Shown here one piece after another: positions 29,850 to 38,770 of a stretch of DNA of 59,826 nt (positions within the stretch are counted from its first letter, which is position 1; each line of letters opens with the position of its first letter). The position numbers were made by a program, and so were the translations under genes. A model generated the notes under the pieces. The model made no database searches. It was not told the DNA's origin and saw only the letters and a list, made by a program, of their open reading frames with translations. The stretch lies in assembly GCA_025355955.1 (NCBI GenBank), contig JANXYP010000006.1:1-59826 (forward strand), given 5' to 3'. This stretch comes from Chloroflexota bacterium (lineage in GTDB: Bacteria; Chloroflexota; Chloroflexia; QHBQ01).

Positions 29850-31996
29850 TAGCGGGGGAAGGCTTCGCGTAGGCCGCCGTCTACCGGCATCATACTGCCG
29901 GTGGTCTTGGCAGTGCGGTCGGAGGCGTAGAATAGGGCGGCCTCGGCCACATCCTCAGCGGTTACTTCGACGCGCAGCAGGTTGCGCTGGCGGTAGAAAT
30001 CCTCAAGTTGGTCAGGAGCAATGCCGTAGGAGCGGGCGCGCTCGGTACGCACCTCAGCGCTCCACAGCCCGGAGCCGGAGAAGATTGCGTCGGGGTTGAC
30101 CATGTTCGAGCGGATGCCAAATGGCCCGCCTTCAAGGGCCAACACCCGCGCCAGTTGCGCCTCTGCCGCCTTCGCCGCGCTATATGCGCCGAAATCCTTG
30201 CCCGGCGCGGTCACGTTCTTGGTGGCGATGAACACCAGGCTGCCGCCCGTACCTTGCGCCTTCATCACCCGCAGCGCCTCGCGGGCCACCAGAAAGTGGC
30301 CGGTGGCGTTGACCGCGAAACTGCGCTGCCAATCCGCCAGGGTAAGCTCGTCAATCGGGCAACTCTGGGCGATGCCCGCATTGGATACCAGCACATCGAG
30401 GCCGCCATATTCCAGCAGCATCCGTTGATAGGCCGCCTGCACACTAGCCTCGTCGCTGACGTTCATCTCCACTGCGATGGCGCGATTGTTGGGGTTGGCC
30501 TTGTTTAGTTCGTCGGCCAGCGTCACCGCTTTGTCAATATCCAAATCAGCGCAGACCACGTGTGCGCCCGCAGCGGCGAAGCGGTGGGCGATGCCCGCAC
30601 CGATGGCTCCCGCCGCGCCGGTGAGCAGCGCCACCCGCCGCGCTAGCTCTTTCTCTGGCGGCGCGAGGGTTAGCTTGTATAGCTCCAGCGGCCAGTATTC
30701 CGCCGCAAACGCATCCTTGTCGGACAGCGAGCGATAACCGCCAGTGCGCTCCGCCGCTGCGATGATGGCGATGGTGTGATGGTAGATGTCGTTGGCGATC
30801 ATCACCGCCTTGCTGTCGCGGCCCACGCTGAACATCCCTAGCCCGCGTATCAACACCACGCGCGGCACTGCTGGCAGCATCGGCTCACCCGTCTGATGCT
30901 GCTGGTAGTAGGCCACATATTCCTTAGCCCATTTGTCATACGCCTGTCGTGCTGCCGCGATGAGTGCGACTGGGTCGGTTGGGTCAGCGGCATCAATCCA
31001 CAGTGGGTGGCGTTTGGTGTTGAGGATATGGTCGGGGGTGGCTGCGCCCTCGCGCAACACAGCGGGCAGCCGCTCTAGGCTGATAGTCTCGCCATTGACG
31101 AAGGCCAGCACGTCCTCGCTATCGTCAAAGCGCATCACCACCCGCTCGACTTGTCCGCCCTGGCTCAGTATCCCGCGCAGGGTGGGGGCGAGGGTGGAGT
31201 TTTGAGTTTTGAGTTTTGAGTTTTGAGTTGGGTTGGCTGTTTCCACGCTGACAGAAACGTGCTGGCTACTCCCCTCCCGCCGGGAGGGGTTGGGGGTGGG
31301 TGTACCTGGGGTAATGAATTGAGCAGCATAGCGGGCGGCACGGTCTACCATCTCGATGTGGCGTTGGTAGGCCTCGTGAGGGTCATCGGCCCAGGTGATC
31401 AGGCCGTGGTTGAGCAGGATTACGCCCTTGATTGTGGGTCTGCTGAGGGCGGACGCGCCCACCAGTTTCGACAGGTAGAAGCCGGGACGGTGGTAGGGGA
31501 TGATCGCCAGCTCGTCGCCGTAAAGTTCGGCCAGGATCTCGGTGCAGCGTTGGTTGTTGGTTACAGCAAGGATGGCATCGGCGTGGCTATGCACTACGCT
31601 GCGGGCGGGAACGAAGCCGTGTAGCAGCGTTTCAATCGAGGGGCGGCTGGAGTTCGGTTCGATCAGGGTGTGGGCCAGATACTCTACCATCTGCTCGTCG
31701 CTCATCGACCCTTGTTCAAACAGGGCAAGCACATCGTCCATCCGCACGCCAGGGAAGTCGCGCTGCGTCACTGCCTTGAGGTCGGAGCCGCTGCCTTTCA
31801 CCCGCATTACGTAGGTGTCGCGGCCACGAAAGTCGGTTTCGTGCAGCTTCAGCGAGGTGTTACCGCCGCCCCAAACCACCAGGCGCGGGTCGCTGCCCAC
31901 CAACCGTGACTGATACACCAGCAGATCCAACCCCGCCAACCCAGCCACCGCCTGCCCATCCCAGCGGTCGGCGATAATTCGCTCCTCTGTCATCAT
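29849..31996 (-). CDS. Bifunctional rhamnulose-1-phosphate aldolase/short-chain dehydrogenase with repeat-derived insertion
   Basis: N-term class II aldolase (GGGNTSLKLHETDFRGRDTYVMRVKGSGSDLK), C-term SDR (ALLTGAAGAIGAGIAHRFAAAGAHVV ... YSAAKAAEAQL); insertion about 31197..31310. Confidence 0.9.
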   Translation of the reverse strand: MMTEERIIADRWDGQAVAGLAGLDLLVYQSRLVGSDPRLVVWGGGNTSLKLHETDFRGRDTYVMRVKGSGSDLKAVTQRDFPGVRMDDVLALFEQGSMSDEQMVEYLAHTLIEPNSSRPSIETLLHGFVPARSVVHSHADAILAVTNNQRCTEILAELYGDELAIIPYHRPGFYLSKLVGASALSRPTIKGVILLNHGLITWADDPHEAYQRHIEMVDRAARYAAQFITPGTPTPNPSRREGSSQHVSVSVETANPTQNSKLKTQNSTLAPTLRGILSQGGQVERVVMRFDDSEDVLAFVNGETISLERLPAVLREGAATPDHILNTKRHPLWIDAADPTDPVALIAAARQAYDKWAKEYVAYYQQHQTGEPMLPAVPRVVLIRGLGMFSVGRDSKAVMIANDIYHHTIAIIAAAERTGGYRSLSDKDAFAAEYWPLELYKLTLAPPEKELARRVALLTGAAGAIGAGIAHRFAAAGAHVVCADLDIDKAVTLADELNKANPNNRAIAVEMNVSDEASVQAAYQRMLLEYGGLDVLVSNAGIAQSCPIDELTLADWQRSFAVNATGHFLVAREALRVMKAQGTGGSLVFIATKNVTAPGKDFGAYSAAKAAEAQLARVLALEGGPFGIRSNMVNPDAIFSGSGLWSAEVRTERARSYGIAPDQLEDFYRQRNLLRVEVTAEDVAEAALFYASDRTAKTTGSMMPVDGGLREAFPR

Positions 31997-32014
31997 CCCT
32001 GCCCTTTCTGCAAA

Positions 32015-33280
32015 TCAGTCGTCTTGTGGCGCAACCGCAATGCTGAGGTCGAGGCATAGGCTCTGCGCGGGTAGCACATCGCGCCACTGGCGCACCAAAT
32101 CGCGGTAGGCACGCCCCACCGGGCGCATCTGGCGGTGCAGGTCGTAGAGGCCCAGCGGGTTGATATGGTTGTTATCTTCGCGTAGAGCGGTATCCCAGTC
32201 CACCTGATCGGTGAGGCTGTACCAGGTGAAGCCGATTATCGGCACTCCGGCATCGCGCAGATGCACCATGTTAGTCCACTGCTTCCACAACCACAGCGGC
32301 GCTTCAGCCGCGTTCTGCAAGTTAGTCTCGGTGTGCATAACTGGCAGGCGATAGCGATCGAAGTAGTCTTTGGTAATCATGTAGTAGCCGAGCGTTTCGC
32401 CAGCGGGCCGCTCGAGACCATCGGAGTCTACCAGGTGTTCGTTGGTGATATAGTAATCATTGCCCATAATCTGGTAGGGGCGCAACGCACGTCCCTCTTT
32501 GCTGAACCAGTGAAACTCCTCGCGGCTCATGCCATTATCCAACAGATACTCGTAGCTGCACTGGCAAACCCCGTGATGCCCATAGCAAAGATCGAGCGAG
32601 AGGAAGCGGCGGTGGTTGAGTTCATCGCTTAGTTCCTGCACTGAGGGGTTGGCGGGGTGGAAGTATTCGCTCGATTCGCTTTGCACGAAGTAAGCCTTCG
32701 GCTGCACCTTTAGTATCGCCTGCTCCGCCAGTATGTTTGCCTTTGCCATATGCTTAAGGGCGGTGACAAACGCATGGTCGCTACGTAGCCGCTCATTCCA
32801 CCAACCCAGCAGCGCGGAAAACTTGGCGCAGACGTAGATCTCGTTGACTGGAGTGTAGAGGTGGACCCAGGGATAACGCGCCGCGAATGCGCCCGCATAT
32901 TCGGCAAACAAGGCGGGCCAGTCGGGATTCTGAAAGTTGCCCACCCAGTCGGGTACGCCAAAGTGGCAGAGGTCGACGATGGGGATGATGTTACGATGGC
33001 GCAGCGCTGCGAACGTGGCATCGGCAAACGACCAATCGTACCGTCCTGGCCCAATGTGGGTCTTGTAATAAGGCGGACCGTAGCGTAGATATTCTAGCTC
33101 AAGCTCATTTACCAGGGCAAAGTCGTCCTGCCAGTAGTCATAGTGGCCGGTCTTCGCCATCTCGTCAACTCGAAGGTCAAGCCCGTTGCGGTCGGTAATT
33201 ATCGGGTAACTGTTCTCGATGCCGGTGGCGAACATAAATCGCCCCCCTTGCTGGGTTGGCCTTGAAGTCAACTTTGGCAT
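32015..33280 (-). CDS. Glycoside hydrolase family 1-like protein
   Basis: FATGIENSYPIITDRNGLDLRVDEMAKTGHYDYWQDDFALV; HLYTPVNEIYVCAKFS; VMHTETNLQ. Confidence 0.75.
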   Translation of the reverse strand: MPKLTSRPTQQGGRFMFATGIENSYPIITDRNGLDLRVDEMAKTGHYDYWQDDFALVNELELEYLRYGPPYYKTHIGPGRYDWSFADATFAALRHRNIIPIVDLCHFGVPDWVGNFQNPDWPALFAEYAGAFAARYPWVHLYTPVNEIYVCAKFSALLGWWNERLRSDHAFVTALKHMAKANILAEQAILKVQPKAYFVQSESSEYFHPANPSVQELSDELNHRRFLSLDLCYGHHGVCQCSYEYLLDNGMSREEFHWFSKEGRALRPYQIMGNDYYITNEHLVDSDGLERPAGETLGYYMITKDYFDRYRLPVMHTETNLQNAAEAPLWLWKQWTNMVHLRDAGVPIIGFTWYSLTDQVDWDTALREDNNHINPLGLYDLHRQMRPVGRAYRDLVRQWRDVLPAQSLCLDLSIAVAPQDD

Positions 33281-33470
33281 AGCTAGTTTGCTCCTGGTTG
33301 GATTTTAGCGGCTGAAGCTGCAAGCGAACACATCCGGTGCAACATCGCTCTGCTGCAAAATTGTAAGGCATATTGGTTGGTTCGTCAATGCGCCGTGTCA
33401 TCGAGATTGGTGGCACGGATATTGATGAAAACGTGCTAATATAGAGCTACGAATAGCGAGGGGAGAAAAT

Positions 33471-33698
33471 ATGATGGCAGATGAAATCACCAACGTCGAG
33501 GTAGGAAACCATCTATCGACTCAAGGGAGTGATGATGAGGTATACGGGCCAGAACAGCGAACCTGGAGCAACGTCAGTCGTGGGTTCGCCGAGGATAGCC
33601 AGGCCAGCGATTATGTTCGTCACGAGGCCCGCCTGGCTGATAGCCGCAGCCGCCCGCGATCAAGCACTGCGATAGACGAAACGGGTGAGACGGTTTAA
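33471..33698 (+). CDS. Small hypothetical protein (75 aa)
   Basis: ORF preceded by SD-like agggga upstream of ATG; no recognised domain. Confidence 0.35.
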   Translation: MMADEITNVEVGNHLSTQGSDDEVYGPEQRTWSNVSRGFAEDSQASDYVRHEARLADSRSRPRSSTAIDETGETV

Positions 33699-33758
33699 TC
33701 ACTGTCATGGTAAGGTGAAGCCACCGTTAGCAGCACACCCGCACCAGGACGCTAAACA

Positions 33759-34196
33759 CTATATTTGCTTCAGCAGCTTGTTGGGGGTTAGCGATTTGAT
33801 GTTAGCCCAACGGAAATCTTTATCGCGGGTTACGATCGCATCGAGACCTGCTGCCAGTACAGCTGCGGCCTGCAGCTGATCTTCCAAGTCGTTCCCAGGT
33901 TGCAGCATTGCGCTTCTTATCATCGGCTCGTCCAGTGCGACTATGCCGAAAGAGTCTATACAGAGCTTCGTCGCCTTATATGCCTCTTTCGTTGCTTGTA
34001 CCTCGCCCAGCGTAGCTTTCAAGTCCCGGCGAACAAAATAGAAAACGTTAGGTATTGACGATGCAGCGATATAGCCCTCTAACCTACCTTTGTCATTTGC
34101 CTGGAAGATGCGTTTGGCTTCAGCAGCGAAGGGTTGACGAGCAAGGATGAAATCAAGAATCACATTGACATCTATGAGCAACCTGAGAATGGTCAT
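33759..34196 (-). CDS. PIN-domain protein (VapC-like toxin)
   Basis: LRLLIDVNVILDFILARQPFAAEAKRIF ... DLEDQLQAAAVLAAGLDAIVTRDKDF. Confidence 0.85.
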   Translation of the reverse strand: MTILRLLIDVNVILDFILARQPFAAEAKRIFQANDKGRLEGYIAASSIPNVFYFVRRDLKATLGEVQATKEAYKATKLCIDSFGIVALDEPMIRSAMLQPGNDLEDQLQAAAVLAAGLDAIVTRDKDFRWANIKSLTPNKLLKQI

Positions 34197-34588
34197 CGGT
34201 TATATCTTTCCCATCGCTCATCATCAATCATCTGCCAGACCTGCTCTTCCGTAGGAGTCGAACCCTCATGCGCCAGCAAGCCATACAGAGCCATACTGTT
34301 ACGCTGATTCACTGGCGGCGGTTCTTTTATCAAGCCTCTGGCAATGCGCTCCTCGACCTCTTCGGCAGTGGCAGGACGCAGGAGCGATGATACCATCTCC
34401 GCATCGCTATTACTCGTATGCTTTTGCGCCAGGCTATCTTCGCCAGCCAGTTGGTTAATCACATCATGTACCAACTGCGCTTGGGCAGCGGGCGGCCAGT
34501 TTAGAACCACCTCACGCACGTGATGATAGTTAGGGGCTGGCTCACCTGGGGTTGAATCGGCTATGTGCCGCGGTTCAGTTGCAGTCAT
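34193..34588 (-). CDS. Putative antitoxin partner of the PIN-domain protein
   Basis: ORF overlaps toxin start by 4 bp; small, hydrophilic, acidic C-terminus. Confidence 0.5.
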   Translation of the reverse strand: MTATEPRHIADSTPGEPAPNYHHVREVVLNWPPAAQAQLVHDVINQLAGEDSLAQKHTSNSDAEMVSSLLRPATAEEVEERIARGLIKEPPPVNQRNSMALYGLLAHEGSTPTEEQVWQMIDDERWERYNR

Positions 34589-34607
34589 GTTGTGCCTCCT
34601 ATCTTCG

Positions 34608-34730
34608 TATTACAACCTCAGTTGGCAGGCAGATGATGTAGTTACGATTTGTTTAGATACTTGGCGGCAGGGCGTATGCGATTCGCCCCTACACCAATAT
34701 GACGCTACTATGCCAGGTGAGGCTGTAATA
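34608..34730. mobile_element. MITE-like element B2 copy b, imperfect TSD (TTCG/TTAG)
   Basis: TATTACAACCTCAGTTGGC..GTGAGGCTGTAATA. Confidence 0.75.
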
Positions 34731-34788
34731 TTAGCTGCCCATATTATAGCATAATTGTAGCTCTGATAAAATGGATTCGGTTAAAAGG

Positions 34789-34878
34789 GGTGTGCGTCAC
34801 GTTCTTGCATACCCAACCAGGGCGAACAACGGTTCGCCTCTACTGAACGCTTGCTCCGCAAGAACTAGACGCGCACCC
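34789..34878. mobile_element. MITE-like element B1 with 9-bp TSD GGTTAAAAG
   Basis: GGTTAAAAG|GGGTGTGCGTCACGTTCTTGCA..core..CAAGAACTAGACGCGCACCC|GGTTAAAAG. Confidence 0.75.
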
Positions 34879-34923
34879 GGTTAAAAGTAGTAGGCGCACC
34901 AGACGGTGCGCCTCATCGTCCTA

Positions 34924-36363
34924 CTAATCGTAATCCTCTTCACCGTAGCTCTCCGGCATCTCCGCTAGCTCCGGTTCGCCCAGCAGCGCATCCTCGATAG
35001 TCTGGGCCAGGCTGGCAACCCCCTCACCATTGAAGTCGGTGGCGAGCGCAGGCGGCTTGGGGGATAGCGGGTAGAAGCCCTTGCTGAAACCGAGCTTGGC
35101 CGCCTCTTGCAGCCGCCGCTCCAACTGGCTGACCTGACGTAGCTCCCCGCTCAGGCCGATCTCGCCAATAAACACCGCGCCGGGGTCCACCATCTGGCTG
35201 CGGAAGCTGCTGGCAATCGCGGTCGCCACCGCCAGGTCTACCGCCGGTTCGTCCACCTTCATCCCGCCCACTACATTGACGTAAATATCCTGATTCGACA
35301 GCGCCAGCCCAACCCGCTTGGTCAGCACCGCGATCAGCATCTGCAGGCGGTTGTTGTCTACGCCATTAGCGGTGCGGCGGGGCATCCCAAAGCTGGTGGT
35401 GCTGGTCAGCGCCTGCACCTCGACTAGCAGCGGGCGGGTGCCTTCCATCGTCACCGCCACCGCGCTGCCAGGTATGCCCATGCTGCGCTCGGCAAGGAAG
35501 GCGGCGGAGGGGTTAGGCACCTCGATCATGCCGTCGCTGCTCATCTCGAACACTCCCACCTCGTTGGTGCTACCAAAGCGGTTCTTCACCCCGCGCAGCA
35601 GGCGATACTGGTGGTAGCGGTCGCCTTCGAGATACAGCACGGTGTCCACAATGTGTTCCAGCACGCGCGGCCCCGCCAACGCCCCCTCTTTGGTAACGTG
35701 GCCGACCAGGAACATGGGGATGTTGCGACTCTTGCCCATACGCATCAGCCTGCTGGTACACTCGCGCACCTGGCTGACGCTGCCCGCCGCCGAACTCACG
35801 TCCGGCACGTAGACGGTCTGTATCGAGTCTATGATCACCAGTGCGGGCTGCATCTGCTCGATGTGCTGCAAGATGTAGTCCATGTTGGTCTCGGCTAGCA
35901 GATAAAGTTCGTCCGGCGCGATGTTGAGGCGGTCGGCCCGCAGCTTGATCTGCTGGTTGGACTCCTCGGCGCTGACGTACAGCACCTTACCGCTGGCCGC
36001 CAGCAGCCCGCTGATCTGCAGCAGCAAAGTGGATTTGCCGATGCCGGGGTCGCCACCGATCAGAATGAGGCTGCCCGGCACAATGCCGCCGCCCAGCACG
36101 CGGTTGAACTCGGCAATCGGCACCTGCATCCGGTTCCAGCCTGCGTTGCTGATTTTGGTGATCGGCTCCGGCTTGCTCATCGTCGCGGCGGAACCAAGCC
36201 AGGCGTTGTGGCTGCTCAGGCTGCTGCTAGGCGCGACCGCCTCGCTAAACGTATCCCACTCGCCGCAGTCGGGGCATTTGCCCTGCCACTTGGGCGACTC
36301 GCTGCCGCAGTTCTGGCAGACGTAAATTGTCTTAGGCTTGGCCCCCATCGCGTTCTTCGCCAC
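34924..36363 (-). CDS. radA: DNA repair protein RadA
   Basis: CQNCGSESPKWQGKCPDCGEWDTF zinc finger; GGDPGIGKSTLLLQISG; LLRGVKNRFGSTNEVGVFEM. Confidence 0.95.
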   Translation of the reverse strand: MAKNAMGAKPKTIYVCQNCGSESPKWQGKCPDCGEWDTFSEAVAPSSSLSSHNAWLGSAATMSKPEPITKISNAGWNRMQVPIAEFNRVLGGGIVPGSLILIGGDPGIGKSTLLLQISGLLAASGKVLYVSAEESNQQIKLRADRLNIAPDELYLLAETNMDYILQHIEQMQPALVIIDSIQTVYVPDVSSAAGSVSQVRECTSRLMRMGKSRNIPMFLVGHVTKEGALAGPRVLEHIVDTVLYLEGDRYHQYRLLRGVKNRFGSTNEVGVFEMSSDGMIEVPNPSAAFLAERSMGIPGSAVAVTMEGTRPLLVEVQALTSTTSFGMPRRTANGVDNNRLQMLIAVLTKRVGLALSNQDIYVNVVGGMKVDEPAVDLAVATAIASSFRSQMVDPGAVFIGEIGLSGELRQVSQLERRLQEAAKLGFSKGFYPLSPKPPALATDFNGEGVASLAQTIEDALLGEPELAEMPESYGEEDYD

Positions 36364-36469
36364 GCTGGTATCCCCTCGCTATGTTCTCAATATGCAGCAC
36401 ATCTGTTCTAATTGCGTATTGCATTATAGCATATTTGGCGGCAGAGCGCAATAAAAAAAAGGCATCACC

Positions 36470-36592
36470 GTAGGGCAGTTGCAAAGTCGGCTGCTTAGGC
36501 GTGATAAATCACCGCCCCTACATGGGTTTGTGCTTGCAAGGGCGCAATCTCATTGCAGCCTGGCCGGCTTTGCAACAGCCCTAGTATTACAG
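36470..36592. mobile_element. MITE-like element B4 (TIR TAGGGC[A/T]GTTGCAAAG), abutted by B2 copy c
   Basis: tagggcagttgcaaagtcggct..gccggctttgcaacagcccta. Confidence 0.6.
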
Positions 36593-36594
36593 CC

Positions 36595-36708
36595 TCAGTT
36601 GGCATAAATGGGCCAGAATGGTGTGGGGGCGAATCGCATACTCCCTGTTGCCGAGCGTCCAGGCCAATCGTAACTACCGCACCTTGCCTGGCAACTGAGG
36701 TTGTAATA
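36595..36708. mobile_element. MITE-like element B2 copy c, apparent TSD CTAG
   Basis: CTAG|TATTACAGCCTCAGTTGGC..GGCAACTGAGGTTGTAATA|CTAG. Confidence 0.75.
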
Positions 36709-36715
36709 CTAGTCA

Positions 36716-36901
36716 TCACCGTTTGTCCTTCGCCATCGCATCATCTTTACGCCGGTTGACAATGGTTACTCTTACCTCGGTGCTGAACAGCTTGATGCTA
36801 ACCGAACCCTCTTTCCTGGCTGCGCCGAAGGCGTAGCCCAGCAGCAGGCTAATGAGCATCGCCAGCACAATTACAAACTGATTACCCAACCCCTTGCCCA
36901 T
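36716..36901 (-). CDS. Small single-TM hypothetical protein (61 aa)
   Basis: MGKGLGNQFVIVLAMLISLLLGYAFGAARKEG; SD-like gaggaggcgg upstream. Confidence 0.45.
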   Translation of the reverse strand: MGKGLGNQFVIVLAMLISLLLGYAFGAARKEGSVSIKLFSTEVRVTIVNRRKDDAMAKDKR

Positions 36902-36919
36902 CTGTCCGCCTCCTCTTTT

Positions 36920-37462
36920 TCACTGTTGGCCGGTAAGCTCATACTGAGGGCCGAGATACTGCTTACTGCCCTTTGCATAGATTGTGCCGATGCTGCTTAT
37001 CTTTATCTCCCAACCGAGCGGTTGCTGGTTCAGCCAGGCGACAATCGCGGGCAGATTGTCTCCGGTAATATCGGATTGCCCGATAGTGATGTGCGGCATC
37101 CACTGTGCGGGGTTGTAGTATTCGACTGCACCCTGCGCCACGCTCTCCGCTTCCGGACATATTGCGGTGTGCAAGAGGCTAAGTTCCAGGTTACGTACTA
37201 TGGGGATGAACAATATGGGGTTGGTGGCGGTGAAGATGCCGAGGCCGCTGGTTCTGATACTGAAGGGGGCGGTGTTTGCGGCGAATAGCGCCAGGATTGC
37301 CGCAAGCTTCTGCTCATCGTACTGCTTTGCCACATGGTAGGAGAAATGGGGGAAGGGCGTGATGTACACGCCGCGCACGCCGAAGCTGCTGGACAGTTCG
37401 GCCCAGATGCGCTCTACCTTGTGCTGATGCTCCTCATCTAGCAGCGAGACGATGCCTTGCAT
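36920..37462 (-). CDS. 2'-5' RNA ligase family (LigT-like phosphoesterase) protein
   Basis: Two HxT/S-like motifs (FPHFSYHV, MPHITIGQ). Confidence 0.7.
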   Translation of the reverse strand: MQGIVSLLDEEHQHKVERIWAELSSSFGVRGVYITPFPHFSYHVAKQYDEQKLAAILALFAANTAPFSIRTSGLGIFTATNPILFIPIVRNLELSLLHTAICPEAESVAQGAVEYYNPAQWMPHITIGQSDITGDNLPAIVAWLNQQPLGWEIKISSIGTIYAKGSKQYLGPQYELTGQQ

Positions 37463-37556
37463 ATAAATCCCATCTCATAAATCAAGTGGTTGGCGTGAGG
37501 ATGCGTGCCACTTGGTTCACTCCCCCACCCTGCCTCCCCCCTTTGGTGAGGTATGA

Positions 37557-38390
37557 TCAGACCACGCCTGCCAGCGCCTTCATTGCCGCGCCGACATGGT
37601 AATGCTCGAAGTCGGTCGTGCCGCCCATGATGAACATACAGAGGCAGTCAATGTAGCTGCGGGCGGGGTTGGCGCACTGCTGCAGCAGTTGGCGGTAGCG
37701 GTTCACCTTCTCAGTGTCATTTGTCGGCCGGTCGCCCGGCACCATCTGGATGCTGTCAATACCATACTCGGTGACGTAGAGTGGCTTGGTGGGGAACAGC
37801 AGGTGGTAGCGCCAGATTTTGTCGAGTAGGGGTTGCCAGTCGGTGTAATGGTAGACGTGGACCCCGATGGCATCGCATTGCGCGTATGCCTGCATCAGGT
37901 GCGGCTGGGTGGCTAGCCATTCCAGATCAATGCCACCCCACTGATAGCTAGAGTTGGGCGAACCCCACAGGCCGGGGCTGATCACCTTGGTGCTGGGGCT
38001 GGCCGCCTTGATTTTAGTCAGCGTATCGTTGATGTAGAATTGGTGGGTGTAGCAGTTATCCTTGTTATGGTAAGCGTTGGCTACGGTGGCGGCATCGGGG
38101 CTGCCCAGGTTGGGCTGCTCGGCGATGTTGGGCTCGTTGCCCAGTTCGATGACGATGTTGGGGCCGAACTCGTTCAAAATTGCCTCCGCGTCGGAGAAGA
38201 AGACGTTGACCGTCCCCGGCAGGCGCACGATGATCTGCTCCACGCCCAGGCTTAGGGCGCGCACCATATCCGCCTTCTTGTGGTCAGGCCAGAGCAGCTT
38301 CAGGGTCTTGAAGCCCGCCGCCTGCAGGTTAGTCCAGTCGTCACTGGTAAAAGGCGCGTTCGGCGCGTGCGCCCCGTTCAGATGGCTCAT
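37557..38390 (-). CDS. TIM-barrel glycosyl-hydrolase-like protein
   Basis: NIVIELGNEPNIAEQPN, LYVTEYGIDSIQMV; start MSHLNGAHAPN at 38390. Confidence 0.6.
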   Translation of the reverse strand: MSHLNGAHAPNAPFTSDDWTNLQAAGFKTLKLLWPDHKKADMVRALSLGVEQIIVRLPGTVNVFFSDAEAILNEFGPNIVIELGNEPNIAEQPNLGSPDAATVANAYHNKDNCYTHQFYINDTLTKIKAASPSTKVISPGLWGSPNSSYQWGGIDLEWLATQPHLMQAYAQCDAIGVHVYHYTDWQPLLDKIWRYHLLFPTKPLYVTEYGIDSIQMVPGDRPTNDTEKVNRYRQLLQQCANPARSYIDCLCMFIMGGTTDFEHYHVGAAMKALAGVV

Positions 38391-38478
38391 CGCGATCCCC
38401 TTTCCCGTTGAACTTATCACATCCGTGTTGTAGAAGTATAGAACAAGGGCCATCTGCTGTCAAATAGCGACACCAGTC

Positions 38479-38669
38479 GGGTGCGCGTCACGTCCTTACG
38501 GAGCAAGCGTTCAGTAGGGGCGAACCGTTGTTCGCCCTGGTTGGATATGCAAGAACGTGACGCACACCCTTCGTTTGTGGTGCGCGTCACGTTCTTACGG
38601 AGCAAGCGTTCAGTAGGGGCGAACCATAGTTCGCCCTGGTTGGATATGCAAGAACGTGATGCACACCCA
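38479..38669. mobile_element. Two tandem B1 elements upstream of the subtilase gene
   Basis: gggtgcgcgtcacg..aagaacgtgacgcacaccc twice, separated by about 10 bp. Confidence 0.75.
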
Positions 38670-38770
38670 CAACTATTACCAAGGTTGACACTGCCCCAGT
38701 GCCGTGCTACTATGCCCGCACCGCATCCGCGGTGTATGTTTGCCTCTGGTTTATAGAAAGGATTGCAGAA

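Noticed and set aside
36495-36719. 74-aa minus-strand ORF
   Set aside because: Consists of MITE B4/B2 repeat sequence rather than a gene.
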